Program-made: the position numbers and the translations under genes
Source: a virus
Virus record (IMG/VR): IMGVR_UViG_3300043548_000280
Coordinates: 1-25,273 of that record
Direction: 5' to 3' (one strand)
DNA: 25,273 bases
Shown: in pieces, positions 6,446-12,747 of the stretch
Layout: each line of letters opens with the position of its first letter
Numbering within the stretch: position 1 is the stretch's first letter
The notes under the pieces: model-generated
What the model saw: only the letters and a program-made list of their open reading frames with translations
Told to the model about the DNA's origin: nothing
Database searches by the model: none

Positions 6446-8497
6446 TTGACTAGGACTAAAGCATGGAGATTATCATTAGCAGCCATTTTAGGGTTTGGTT
6501 GGCTATTCCTTACACCCGCTTATAGTGATGATCCATTAAGCTTAGCCGCTCAAGAAATACAAAAACTAAATCAAAGCGTCTCCAGTCTAGGTTATAAAGA
6601 TGAGTTTATTTCATTAATAAATGTAGCAGAAGAAAAATATGATGATGCGGTATCTGCAAAAACTGCGATGGAAAGCTCTACTGCAGCATATGATTCAGCG
6701 GTAGAAGCAGAATCAACAGCATTATCAGAAAAGAATTCAGCTCAACTAGCAGTAGACAATCAAACTTCTGTAGTAGCAACAGCATTGCAAGATAAGAATG
6801 ATGCTCAAGATGCTTTAGATATAGCTAATTTAAATGTTCAAACAACACAGACTGCCGTTCAAAATGCAGGTAATTCTGGATTACAATATACAGTATATTA
6901 TCTTACAAGAGGATTTAATGGAGTAGCAATACCAGACGGAGTTATATGTACTGGGGTATGGAATTCAAATTCTATGCAGCCACCAGTCTGTGGCAGATAC
7001 GAAGACTTTATAGTTAAGTTTACTGGAACCATTACTGTTCCGTCCCATTGGACATCAACGTATTTTGCGGGATATACAGATGATGGATTTAGAATGTATG
7101 TTGACGGACAACTCGCTATTAACAACTGGCAGGAACAAGGATCTACTTGGAGCCCATATTCCCCAGTTTATGATGTAAGCGAAGACAAAACTTTAGATAT
7201 AGAGATATGGTGGTATAACGGAGGAGGCCCAGGATACTATCATCTTGGATGGGCAATTCCAGGAGGATGGACTGGAGCAGGGTGTGATTATACTGGAGGC
7301 TGGGGAGTTGGATTTAGTTGCAATCTTAATACATTTTCATATGGATCTGGTGCAACACAAGCGCAAATAGATGCATATAATGAAGCGGTGGCAGCACAGC
7401 AAACAGCACAAGAAATTTATAATAATAAAGTTTCTTACTATAATGCTGAAAATCAAAACCTAACAACATATAATTCAAACCTAACAACTGCTACACAAAA
7501 CCTAACAACAGCACAAGAAAACCTAACAAATGCTTTGTCTTCAAAAACAAACTCTATTGCTGCTTATGATCAATCTATTATTGATTTAAATAATGCAATA
7601 GATAATGCATGGGAATATTATGAAGAGCAAAAGGCTAGAGAAATTGCTAGTGCTTTGGCACAAGCTGCTGCAGCTGCTGCAGCAAATCAACCAACTCCAG
7701 AACCAGAACCTACTCCAGAGCCAAGTCCTGAGGTTGCCCCTTCTCCTGAGCCATCTCCTGAGCAAACTCAACCAGACGATTCCACTCCAACTCCAGAGCC
7801 TGAAACCACAGATGAGGCGACACCAGAACAAAGCCCTGAGCCTGAGCAAACTCCAGAGCCTTCACCAGAGCCTTCACCTCAGCCATCGGATACAGATCCA
7901 GAGCCAAGCCCTGAACCAGAGCAAACTCCTGACGCACCTGTTGAAGAATCACCAGAAGATAATATCATAATTGATGAAGAATTAAAAGAGCTAATTCCAG
8001 AAGCGGGAACAGGAACAGCAGAAGATCTTTCTGGAGTTATAGCTAATTTAACAAGCAAAGATAATAAACTAGTTACATTAAGTCCTGAGCAGGTTGCTGC
8101 AGTAAGCCAAACTCTTGTGGCATTAACCCAAGAAGCAAAACAGGAAGTGGCAAAAGATTTAGGAATTAAAGCAACTGAAGTTGCAGTAATTGCTGAGGCA
8201 ATGAAAAGCAATACAGAATTAGCCACAGCTTTTGTAGAGTTTAAAGACAGAGCAGCATATGCAGGAGAAACAAGTATGCCTTATACTTTAGCTGACGCTA
8301 CTACAGAAGTTCAAACAGAGGCATTCTTATCAGACCCTTTAGGGGCACTAACAAGTATTAATTTTGAAGAAATATTTAGCCCATCAGAATGGGGCAAAGA
8401 TATGACAGATGATCAAAGAGAAAAAGCTCAGGAAGTAATCGTTCCTGTAGTTATTGCAGCAAATATTGTGGCAGCAGCCATGACTAGGAGGATATAG
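6446..8497 (+). CDS. Large secreted, membrane-anchored PA14-domain surface protein
   Basis: 683-residue predicted surface protein starting at TTG. Order: Sec signal peptide (1-27); Ala/Ser-rich coiled coil (about 30-142); PA14-like beta-sandwich (about 148-275) with YTDDGFRMYVDGQ and Cys168/Cys182; Cys280/Cys292; a second coiled coil (303-415) holding four NLTT heptads; a Pro/Glu/Ser/Thr-rich linker (416-508); a helical acidic region; and a C-terminal hydrophobic helix (about 664-679) followed by TRRI, which looks like a membrane anchor. PA14 domains usually bind carbohydrate. The design, wall-spanning stalk plus anchored C-terminus, suggests display on the infected cell, for example to mask a receptor or aid adhesion. 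A virion fibre is less likely because of the signal peptide. It is translationally coupled to the membrane protein at 8497. Confidence 0.72.
   Translation: MTRTKAWRLSLAAILGFGWLFLTPAYSDDPLSLAAQEIQKLNQSVSSLGYKDEFISLINVAEEKYDDAVSAKTAMESSTAAYDSAVEAESTALSEKNSAQLAVDNQTSVVATALQDKNDAQDALDIANLNVQTTQTAVQNAGNSGLQYTVYYLTRGFNGVAIPDGVICTGVWNSNSMQPPVCGRYEDFIVKFTGTITVPSHWTSTYFAGYTDDGFRMYVDGQLAINNWQEQGSTWSPYSPVYDVSEDKTLDIEIWWYNGGGPGYYHLGWAIPGGWTGAGCDYTGGWGVGFSCNLNTFSYGSGATQAQIDAYNEAVAAQQTAQEIYNNKVSYYNAENQNLTTYNSNLTTATQNLTTAQENLTNALSSKTNSIAAYDQSIIDLNNAIDNAWEYYEEQKAREIASALAQAAAAAAANQPTPEPEPTPEPSPEVAPSPEPSPEQTQPDDSTPTPEPETTDEATPEQSPEPEQTPEPSPEPSPQPSDTDPEPSPEPEQTPDAPVEESPEDNIIIDEELKELIPEAGTGTAEDLSGVIANLTSKDNKLVTLSPEQVAAVSQTLVALTQEAKQEVAKDLGIKATEVAVIAEAMKSNTELATAFVEFKDRAAYAGETSMPYTLADATTEVQTEAFLSDPLGALTSINFEEIFSPSEWGKDMTDDQREKAQEVIVPVVIAANIVAAAMTRRI
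7457..7540 (+). repeat. Four 21-bp tandem repeats encoding NLTT heptads
   Basis: AACCTAACAA recurs at 7457, 7478, 7499 and 7520, an exact 21-bp period. It encodes NLTTYNS, NLTTATQ, NLTTAQE and NLTNALS, four coiled-coil heptads. The DNA identity suggests recent in-frame duplication. Confidence 0.85.
7690..7960 (+). repeat. Pro/Glu-rich linker-coding repeats
   Basis: Degenerate CCAGAGCCT-type units encode runs of PEP, PSPEP and TPEP. This low-complexity tract resembles cell-wall-spanning linkers of actinobacterial surface proteins and is a likely hot spot for length variation. Confidence 0.75.
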
Positions 8498-8694
8498 TGA
8501 AAATAATTAAAGGTTTCTTTAATTGGATATGGGAGGCAATCAAGGAAAGCATAGCCCAGGTTTGGACCCTTCTAGGCTTTTTTATTGCTTGGCTTACCCT
8601 TACTGGCACAGCCCAAGACGTAGTTGGCCTTGCAACAGTAGCAGCTACCATTATTTGGCTGGTTACCATTCCGCTTCGAAAAGAAGACGAATAA
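8497..8694 (+). CDS. Small two-helix membrane protein, possible lysis accessory
   Basis: 65 residues with an amphipathic N-terminus (FFNWIWEAIKE) and two hydrophobic helices (about 22-37 and 41-59) separated by GTAQD, ending in RKEDE. GTG start with AGGAGG at 8486-8491; the start shares one base with the upstream stop. It sits at the head of the lysis cassette, so a holin or antiholin-like role is plausible but not shown by any motif. It could instead serve the surface protein it is coupled to. Confidence 0.6.
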   Translation: MKIIKGFFNWIWEAIKESIAQVWTLLGFFIAWLTLTGTAQDVVGLATVAATIIWLVTIPLRKEDE

Positions 8695-8695
8695 A

Positions 8696-8704
8696 TGATA
8701 TAAT
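8696..8704 (+). promoter_or_regulatory. Extended -10 promoter, leaderless lipoprotein gene
   Basis: TGATATAAT ends 7 nt before ATG 8711, placing the transcription start on the start codon. It overlaps the end of the preceding gene. No Shine-Dalgarno sequence lies before 8711. Confidence 0.6.
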
Positions 8705-8710
8705 AGCCAT

Positions 8711-8920
8711 ATGAAAAGATTAATTAGTATTGCAACGGCAGGCGTAGTAATGCTATCATTGACTAGTTGCGGATATCAGGGGCACTATCGCTATCCCTGT
8801 CAAGATCCAGCAAATTGGGAATTAGCAGAATGCAATCCGCCAATTTGTGAAGCATCTGGTACGTGCACTAAGGACATAGTGGGCGACATAACAACTGAAA
8901 CGGATACAGCAAATGGCTAA
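8711..8920 (+). CDS. Small phage lipoprotein in the lysis cassette
   Basis: 69 residues: type II signal peptide with lipobox LTSC, lipidated Cys20 following, then a compact Cys-rich mature part (YPCQDP, ECNPPIC, GTC) with four further cysteines and an acidic tail. I recall similar CQDPxNW-type lipoproteins beside holin/endolysin genes in T4-like aquatic phages, which would make it an outer-layer lysis factor; this is memory, not a search. It is followed with an 8-nt overlap by the holin-like gene. In a Gram-positive host it would sit on the outer face of the membrane. Confidence 0.75.
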   Translation: MKRLISIATAGVVMLSLTSCGYQGHYRYPCQDPANWELAECNPPICEASGTCTKDIVGDITTETDTANG

Positions 8921-9356
8921 AGAAAGATTGAGTCCAGCAGATTTAGATGCTAGACTAAAGTTTATTCTAGGAATCACATTAGGTTCTATTTTATTTTTAA
9001 CAGCAGTAGGTATTTTGTACGGTCTGCTGTTTGTAACACAACCAGTCGGAGCACAGTCTGAAAATGATAAGATGTTCTTCAATGTATTGGGTTCTGTAGC
9101 AACATTTATTACAGGAACACTTGCTGGTTTATTGATTGGGCAGAGCGGTGCTAAAGATATTATGAAAGCACAGCTAGACAATAAAGAAATTGATGCAAAG
9201 AATACTCAGGCAGATAAGAAACTTGAATCTGAAATTAGGATGTCAGAAGATAAACTTGATGCTGAGCTTGATGAAGTAAGAGCACGTCTTGCAAAGAAAC
9301 CAGACGGCGCAATGCCAGCAGAACAGCCAGTCGATACTGATTGGGATAAGGAGTAA
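8913..9356 (+). CDS. Holin-like membrane protein with cytoplasmic coiled coil
   Basis: 147 residues. Two transmembrane helices (about 17-41 and 57-76) separated by a short loop (PVGAQSENDK), then a long charged helix (about 80-127) and an acidic tail. Two helices plus a charged tail directly before an endolysin gene fits a holin, which makes membrane holes for endolysin release. The long coiled coil is unusual for a holin and could mediate oligomerisation or timing. No strong ribosome-binding site; translation is probably coupled to the lipoprotein it overlaps. AAGGAG for the endolysin lies at its 3' end. Confidence 0.65.
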   Translation: MAKERLSPADLDARLKFILGITLGSILFLTAVGILYGLLFVTQPVGAQSENDKMFFNVLGSVATFITGTLAGLLIGQSGAKDIMKAQLDNKEIDAKNTQADKKLESEIRMSEDKLDAELDEVRARLAKKPDGAMPAEQPVDTDWDKE

Positions 9357-9358
9357 AT

Positions 9359-9958
9359 ATGGCAATAGATGATTTTCCAGTACCAGCAGAGAGCCCTAAA
9401 GCTCCTAAAGGAAGTGCTGCTCGTCTTATCCAAGTTGCTAAGTCTCAGGTTGGATACATTGAGGGGCCAAAAGATAATGAGACAAAGTACGGTGCCTATA
9501 CAAAAGCTAACTTTCAGCCGTGGTGCGGATCATTCGTTAATTGGTGTGCAAATGAGGCAGGAGTAAAAATTCCTAATACAGTATATACCCCAGGAGGAGC
9601 AGAAGCATTTAAAAAAGCTGGGGCATGGATTGATGGAGATATTGCAGATCCAGAGCCAGGAGATATTGCTTATTTTGATTTCCCTTCAGATGGCGTCAAT
9701 CGCATTAGCCACGTAGGTATTGTTATTGAAGATAACGAAGACGGAACTGTTTGGTGCATTGAAGGAAATACTTCAGGAACTAAAAAGGGAAGCCAAAGAA
9801 ATGGCGGAGAGGCATGCAAAAAACTCCGTGCATACAAAAAGAACAAGGCTGGCGAAATGATTTCAATCGTAGGTTTTGGTCGTCCAAAGTTTAAAACTGG
9901 AGGCGCAACAAAGCCAGCAGCAACATCTTCTGGAGTTTGCCCTACTTGCGGTAAATAA
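9359..9958 (+). CDS. CHAP-domain endolysin
   Basis: 199-residue peptidoglycan hydrolase (amidase/endopeptidase type). The CHAP triad is visible: Cys56 in PWCGSFVNWC, His118 in RISHVGIV, and Glu135 with Asn137 in IEGN. The catalytic region spans about 20-165 and is preceded by a Pro/Ala-rich segment. There is no signal peptide, so release needs a holin. No recognisable wall-binding repeat follows; instead the protein ends in a Gly/Thr/Ala linker and GVCPTCGK, a lone CxxC knuckle that may bind metal or form a disulfide. AAGGAG 5 nt upstream fixes the start. Stop overlaps the next ATG by 1 nt. Confidence 0.88.
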   Translation: MAIDDFPVPAESPKAPKGSAARLIQVAKSQVGYIEGPKDNETKYGAYTKANFQPWCGSFVNWCANEAGVKIPNTVYTPGGAEAFKKAGAWIDGDIADPEPGDIAYFDFPSDGVNRISHVGIVIEDNEDGTVWCIEGNTSGTKKGSQRNGGEACKKLRAYKKNKAGEMISIVGFGRPKFKTGGATKPAATSSGVCPTCGK

Positions 9959-10101
9959 TGAATAAGTATCGTATTAAATTAGAGGTAGACGTTGAAGTCG
10001 AAGCATTTAATGCAGAAGATGCAGCAGACTATATTAATGATATTTTTAACATAGACGATGAAATTAAAAAAGTAAATATTATTAAAATAACTCAAAAATA
10101 A
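9958..10101 (+). CDS. 47-residue orphan protein
   Basis: Acidic 47-residue protein (MNKYRIKLEV... IITKITQK-like Lys-rich end) overlapping the endolysin stop by 1 nt. Predicted beta-alpha-beta pattern: a strand (KYRIKLEVDVEVEAF), a helix (AEDAADYINDIF) and a strand (IKKVNIIKI). Similar short beta-alpha-beta proteins are common in phages; I recognise no family. Coupled to the lysis cassette by position only. Confidence 0.65.
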   Translation: MNKYRIKLEVDVEVEAFNAEDAADYINDIFNIDDEIKKVNIIKITQK

Positions 10102-10103
10102 TC

Positions 10104-10153
10104 TTGACACGCTCCGCCTGATTGGTGTATAATTATATTACTAATTAGGCGGA
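10104..10153 (+). promoter_or_regulatory. Sigma70-type promoter inside an 11-bp inverted repeat
   Basis: TTGACA (10104-10109), 18-bp spacer, TATAAT (10128-10133); predicted start near 10140. An inverted repeat with 11-bp arms brackets the -10: TCCGCCTGATT (10113-10123) and AATTAGGCGGA (10143-10153), one mismatch. This is a plausible operator for a dimeric regulator controlling the 10172-11228 operon, which includes whiB. Alternatively the arms could form an RNA hairpin only if transcription began further upstream. Confidence 0.65.
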
Positions 10154-10171
10154 CTTATTAGACAGGGTAGT

Positions 10172-10402
10172 ATGCTTAATTTAACTATGCAAGGCGTTGA
10201 AGTCTTTATAAAAAGATTTCAAAATAAAAACCAAGAATCCTTTTGGGACAATTACGATCTAATTATATGGAAAAATAGCCCAAACGCATATACAGATAAA
10301 AATGGAATGTTTAGAAACTCGTGGGGCATATCTGAAAAAGTAATTGTAAACGATCAAGGTGTCTGGGAGTTGCCTAAAAAATATGTCAAGTATTTTAAAT
10401 GA
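10172..10402 (+). CDS. 76-residue orphan protein
   Basis: Basic 76-residue protein, first gene after the promoter at 10104. Features: LTMQGVEVFIKRFQNK, an aromatic middle (FWDNYDLIIW), and a C-terminal beta-like KYVKYF. CAGGGTAG at 10164-10171 is a weak ribosome-binding site; an in-frame ATG at 10187 is possible. It overlaps the whiB start by 20 nt. I do not recognise it. Confidence 0.6.
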   Translation: MLNLTMQGVEVFIKRFQNKNQESFWDNYDLIIWKNSPNAYTDKNGMFRNSWGISEKVIVNDQGVWELPKKYVKYFK

Positions 10403-10700
10403 TTTAGGCATACATGAAGATGAGGCAAGATGGTATGACTTTGCCTTATGCAGAGGAATGGATACAAATTTATTTTTTGATAAGTATGAGTCGGATATAA
10501 ATATAGCAAAAAGTATTGACAATGCCTGCTTGTCTTGTCCAGTAATAGACATGTGCTACGAATCTGGTGTTTCAGATAACAGCTATGGGGTATGGGGCGG
10601 AGTTTATCTAAGCTCTGGTTCAAATGACAGGGTTAGGAACGCACACAAAACCAAAGCGGTATGGAAAGAATTAAAGGTAAAACATGGCAGATCACTTTAA
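10383..10700 (+). CDS. whiB: WhiB-family iron-sulfur regulator
   Basis: 105-residue WhiB-like protein, a [4Fe-4S]-binding transcription regulator that partners with the primary sigma factor. Four ligands show the family spacing: Cys23, Cys49-x2-Cys52-x5-Cys58, followed by the turn GVWGG (69-73) and a basic C-terminal helix (KTKAVWKELKVKHGR) for DNA contact. ATG 10383 is chosen because it gives a usual WhiB length; GTG 10359 is an in-frame alternative. GGGAG lies 13 nt upstream, rather far, so coupling to the upstream gene is likely. Phage WhiBs such as that of mycobacteriophage TM4 can antagonise host WhiB2 and cause superinfection exclusion. It strongly supports an actinobacterial host. It may act on the leaderless extended -10 promoters here (inference). 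Confidence 0.92.
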   Translation: MSSILNDLGIHEDEARWYDFALCRGMDTNLFFDKYESDINIAKSIDNACLSCPVIDMCYESGVSDNSYGVWGGVYLSSGSNDRVRNAHKTKAVWKELKVKHGRSL

Positions 10701-10992
10701 ACATGGCATTAATCAATGGACGGGTGAGCCAAACAAGCCAGTATTTTATACAAAAGAGATGGCAAAAAAAATAAGAGAGCTAAATAAGCCAGCAGGTAAC
10801 TTAAAAATGGACATAGTTAAGTATCCAGAGTTTCTTGCAATAAGACTGTATGAGGATAACTTTATACAGTACGATGGTTCTTTAAAAATTAGGATCATAG
10901 AGTATATAGAAATGGTAAAAAACATATTGGAATCGTATGGAGTCAGAGTGGAACTTGAAGGAGTTCCAGCCACAACTGGGAGAAATAAATAA
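10684..10992 (+). CDS. Orphan phage protein, 102 residues
   Basis: 102-residue mixed-charge protein, ATG preceded by AAAGG, overlapping whiB by 17 nt. It has an N-terminal polar segment (FKHGINQWTGEP) and two amphipathic alpha/beta stretches (EFLAIRLYEDNFIQYDGSLKIRIIEYIEMVKNI split over 50-82). The last residues (VELEGVP) look like a strand. No recognised domain. Operon context with whiB suggests early or regulatory expression. Confidence 0.7.
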   Translation: MADHFKHGINQWTGEPNKPVFYTKEMAKKIRELNKPAGNLKMDIVKYPEFLAIRLYEDNFIQYDGSLKIRIIEYIEMVKNILESYGVRVELEGVPATTGRNK

Positions 10993-11228
10993 TGGAAAAA
11001 GTTCTTTGTTATTCTTGTAATAAAAGTAAAAATCAGCTATCTGTAAGGAAGTCACAGCTTCTTCCAATTAATTTATTAGTGTGTGAAACATGTCATTCTG
11101 CTAAACTAGAACCACGATGGGTAGTGATTCTGGCTGGAAGACAAAATGGATCTGATTCCGTAAAAGAGTTTGTGATGAAAAAGAAGTACCATGGAGATGA
11201 AATAACTGCTTCTGAATTATTAGTTTAA
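10992..11228 (+). CDS. Two-knuckle zinc-binding microprotein
   Basis: 78 residues with CYSCNK (Cys6, Cys9) and CETCHS (Cys31, Cys34), the spacing of a treble-clef or zinc-ribbon fold, followed by a basic C-terminal half. Its start overlaps the previous stop by 1 nt (TAATGG). Phage microproteins of this shape often bind nucleic acid or host proteins; no specific family recognised. Last gene of the whiB operon. Confidence 0.7.
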   Translation: MEKVLCYSCNKSKNQLSVRKSQLLPINLLVCETCHSAKLEPRWVVILAGRQNGSDSVKEFVMKKKYHGDEITASELLV

Positions 11229-11242
11229 TAATGATTTTGAGG

Positions 11243-11248
11243 TATAAT
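11243..11248 (+). promoter_or_regulatory. -10 promoter with near-leaderless start
   Basis: TATAAT (in GAGGTATAAT) predicts a start at about 11255, 3 nt before the ATG at 11258. There is no ribosome-binding site in the remaining leader. An out-of-frame ATG at 11251 precedes it. Confidence 0.5.
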
Positions 11249-11257
11249 TAATGTACA

Positions 11258-11572
11258 ATGAACATAAGCCTTACCCAAATACTATTAACTATATTTGCTT
11301 CTTTGATGAGCGGATTAGTTACTGCCTTTTACAATCAGAAAAAAACTAAAAAGTTAGAAATTAAGAGGGCAGAAGAAAAAGCCCAAGATGCTTTAAAAAT
11401 AGAGTTAAAAGATCTTCAAATCAAATTATACAAATTAGAAAAAGATTTGGATGAATGGAAAGACAAATATTATGAGGCATTGCAGGAATTAATTTCTGTA
11501 AGGGCTGAGCTTGAAGACACCTTAATTAAGCTTACTCATGTTCAAATTCACGCTCAAAATATAGACGAGTAG
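11258..11572 (+). CDS. Single-pass membrane protein with long coiled coil
   Basis: 104 residues: N-terminal hydrophobic helix (about 5-24, QILLTIFASLMSGLVTAF) then a highly charged continuous helix to the end (about 28-98). This N-anchor plus coiled coil is the shape of inner-membrane spanins (Rz-like) and of some envelope stress proteins. In a host without an outer membrane a classical spanin is not expected, so I leave the function open. Its own near-leaderless promoter separates it from the whiB operon. Confidence 0.65.
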   Translation: MNISLTQILLTIFASLMSGLVTAFYNQKKTKKLEIKRAEEKAQDALKIELKDLQIKLYKLEKDLDEWKDKYYEALQELISVRAELEDTLIKLTHVQIHAQNIDE

Positions 11573-11592
11573 CGCTTTAATTTTTTATTTAG

Positions 11593-11598
11593 TATACT
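11593..11598 (+). promoter_or_regulatory. -10 promoter, leaderless Ntn-hydrolase gene
   Basis: TATACT ends 7 nt before ATG 11605, so the transcription start should coincide with the start codon. The T-rich stretch 11578-11590 lies just upstream. Confidence 0.55.
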
Positions 11599-11604
11599 GT
11601 ATTT

Positions 11605-12162
11605 ATGACCTGTATAGTAGCTATTGCCCAAGGTGGAACCGTTTACATGGGTTCTGACCACGCCGCATCCGATGATAAGTCTGGATGGATTATTTCACGC
11701 AAAGAGCCCAAATGCTTTAAAGTTGGACAATACGGTATCGCTTTTACAGATTCATTCCGCATGGGTCAGATACTTCAATACAACTGGACCCCACCAAAAT
11801 ATACTCCAACAAAAACTAACTCTGGTCTAGATAAGTTCATGAGAACAAAGTTTATTGATTCGGTTAAAGATGTTTTTAAAGAACACGGATACGGAAACTT
11901 TGGTCCAAGCGAGGACGGGGACACAGGTGGAATTTTTATTGTGGGTGTATGCGGAAGAATTTTTACAGTAGATGAAGACTTCCATGTTGGAGAAAACGTA
12001 TACAACTTTATGGCAGAAGGAAGCGGTGGTCAGATCGCTCTGGGCGCTTTATGGGCAACAAAAAATCAAAAGAACCCAAAGATGCGTATGAAGGCTGCTT
12101 TAGAAGCAGCTGCACAGTTCAACATGGCTGTTGCCCCACCATTTACATACATTCAAGTATAA
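11605..12162 (+). CDS. Proteasome beta / HslV-like Ntn hydrolase
   Basis: 185-residue protein of the Ntn-hydrolase (proteasome beta/HslV) fold. It begins MTCIVAIAQGGTVYMGSDHAA: removal of Met1 would expose Thr as nucleophile, and Asp17 in mature numbering sits exactly where HslV and proteasome beta subunits carry it. The usual Lys33 appears as Lys35 (EPKCFKV), implying a 2-residue insertion. The GIFIVGVCGRIFTVDEDF and GSGGQIALGAL segments match the second sheet and the Gly-rich loop. No propeptide is present. No HslU/ATPase gene is nearby. It may be a self-compartmenting phage peptidase or an amidase of the same fold; phages often carry such proteins without known function. It starts leaderless. 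Confidence 0.8.
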   Translation: MTCIVAIAQGGTVYMGSDHAASDDKSGWIISRKEPKCFKVGQYGIAFTDSFRMGQILQYNWTPPKYTPTKTNSGLDKFMRTKFIDSVKDVFKEHGYGNFGPSEDGDTGGIFIVGVCGRIFTVDEDFHVGENVYNFMAEGSGGQIALGALWATKNQKNPKMRMKAALEAAAQFNMAVAPPFTYIQV

Positions 12163-12171
12163 TGGTATAAT
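12163..12171 (+). promoter_or_regulatory. Extended -10 promoter, leaderless
   Basis: TGGTATAAT ends 7 nt before ATG 12178. The same 9-mer occurs at 21081, 23347 and 24234, at the same position within 1 nt relative to a start codon. Confidence 0.65.
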
Positions 12172-12177
12172 AGTTTT

Positions 12178-12549
12178 ATGAAGAAGTTTCTTAGGTGGAT
12201 GCTTGTTGGAATCTTCTTTGCTCCAATATTTGCTATTTATAAAGATTTTAAAAAGCGTTACGATTTCGGATTGTATTATATAAACTTAGAAGAAGAAGCA
12301 AATCAAGAACGTAAGTTTGAAGAGGCGGAATCGCAGGCAAGAAAGTTATTTTTTAGACCAGAAAACTACAGCAATGCGATGGACTTAAGAGGGACTCCAA
12401 CACATGTCTGTGCATGTGGATGCGATATATGGAATTTAAAGGTTTGTTTTGATGACTATCAGATCGCAAACTACTTTTTAGATATGGAATGTGCTAATTG
12501 CGGAAGCATAGCAACAGCCCCAACACCAATAGATAAGGAAGCAAATTGA
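12178..12549 (+). CDS. Membrane-anchored zinc-knuckle protein
   Basis: 123 residues. N-terminal hydrophobic helix (about 4-20) with positive flanks, a charged helix (35-57), then a C-terminal metal-binding unit: CACGC (Cys78, 80, 82) and CANCG (Cys105, Cys108). The zinc domain should lie in the cytoplasm. No known family. The last 4 nt overlap the next gene's TTG start. Confidence 0.68.
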   Translation: MKKFLRWMLVGIFFAPIFAIYKDFKKRYDFGLYYINLEEEANQERKFEEAESQARKLFFRPENYSNAMDLRGTPTHVCACGCDIWNLKVCFDDYQIANYFLDMECANCGSIATAPTPIDKEAN

Positions 12550-12716
12550 GAAAATCAGAACGTTTGCGTCAACTTGAGCTCAGTGTCCAAAGAATGGAAA
12601 TGATTATTGAGCTTATGCAGATGACAATAACAAACTTATTAGAGTCACAAGGAATGTCTACCCCTCCTGAGCTGGACTCTGGCAAATGGTATAAAAAAAT
12701 ACAGAAAAACTCTTGA
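12546..12716 (+). CDS. 56-residue coiled-coil microprotein
   Basis: TTG-start gene overlapping the previous stop (TTGA). 56 residues: one amphipathic, Met-rich helix (SERLRQLELSVQRMEMIIEL) likely forming a coiled coil, then a polar tail. No ribosome-binding site of its own; translational coupling probable. Its stop codon lies inside the -35 box of the next promoter. Unrecognised. Confidence 0.6.
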   Translation: MRKSERLRQLELSVQRMEMIIELMQMTITNLLESQGMSTPPELDSGKWYKKIQKNS

Positions 12717-12740
12717 CATTCTGACAATATTTAGTAAAAT
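12713..12740 (+). promoter_or_regulatory. Sigma70-type promoter of the secreted protease
   Basis: TTGACA (12713-12718), 16-bp spacer, TAAAAT (12735-12740). The expected start is at 12747-12748, the A of the ATG, so the transcript is leaderless. Confidence 0.65.
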
Positions 12741-12747
12741 TAGAGTT

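Noticed and set aside
7586-7952. Several open frames on both strands across the Pro/Glu repeat tract
   Set aside because: They arise from the repetitive CCAGAGCCT-type DNA; products are Leu/Arg- or Gln/Leu-rich without structure, inside a well supported gene.
11258-11572. Calling the anchor plus coiled-coil protein an Rz-type spanin
   Set aside because: The shape fits, but spanins serve hosts with an outer membrane, the WhiB gene suggests an actinobacterial host, and it lies outside the lysis cassette.
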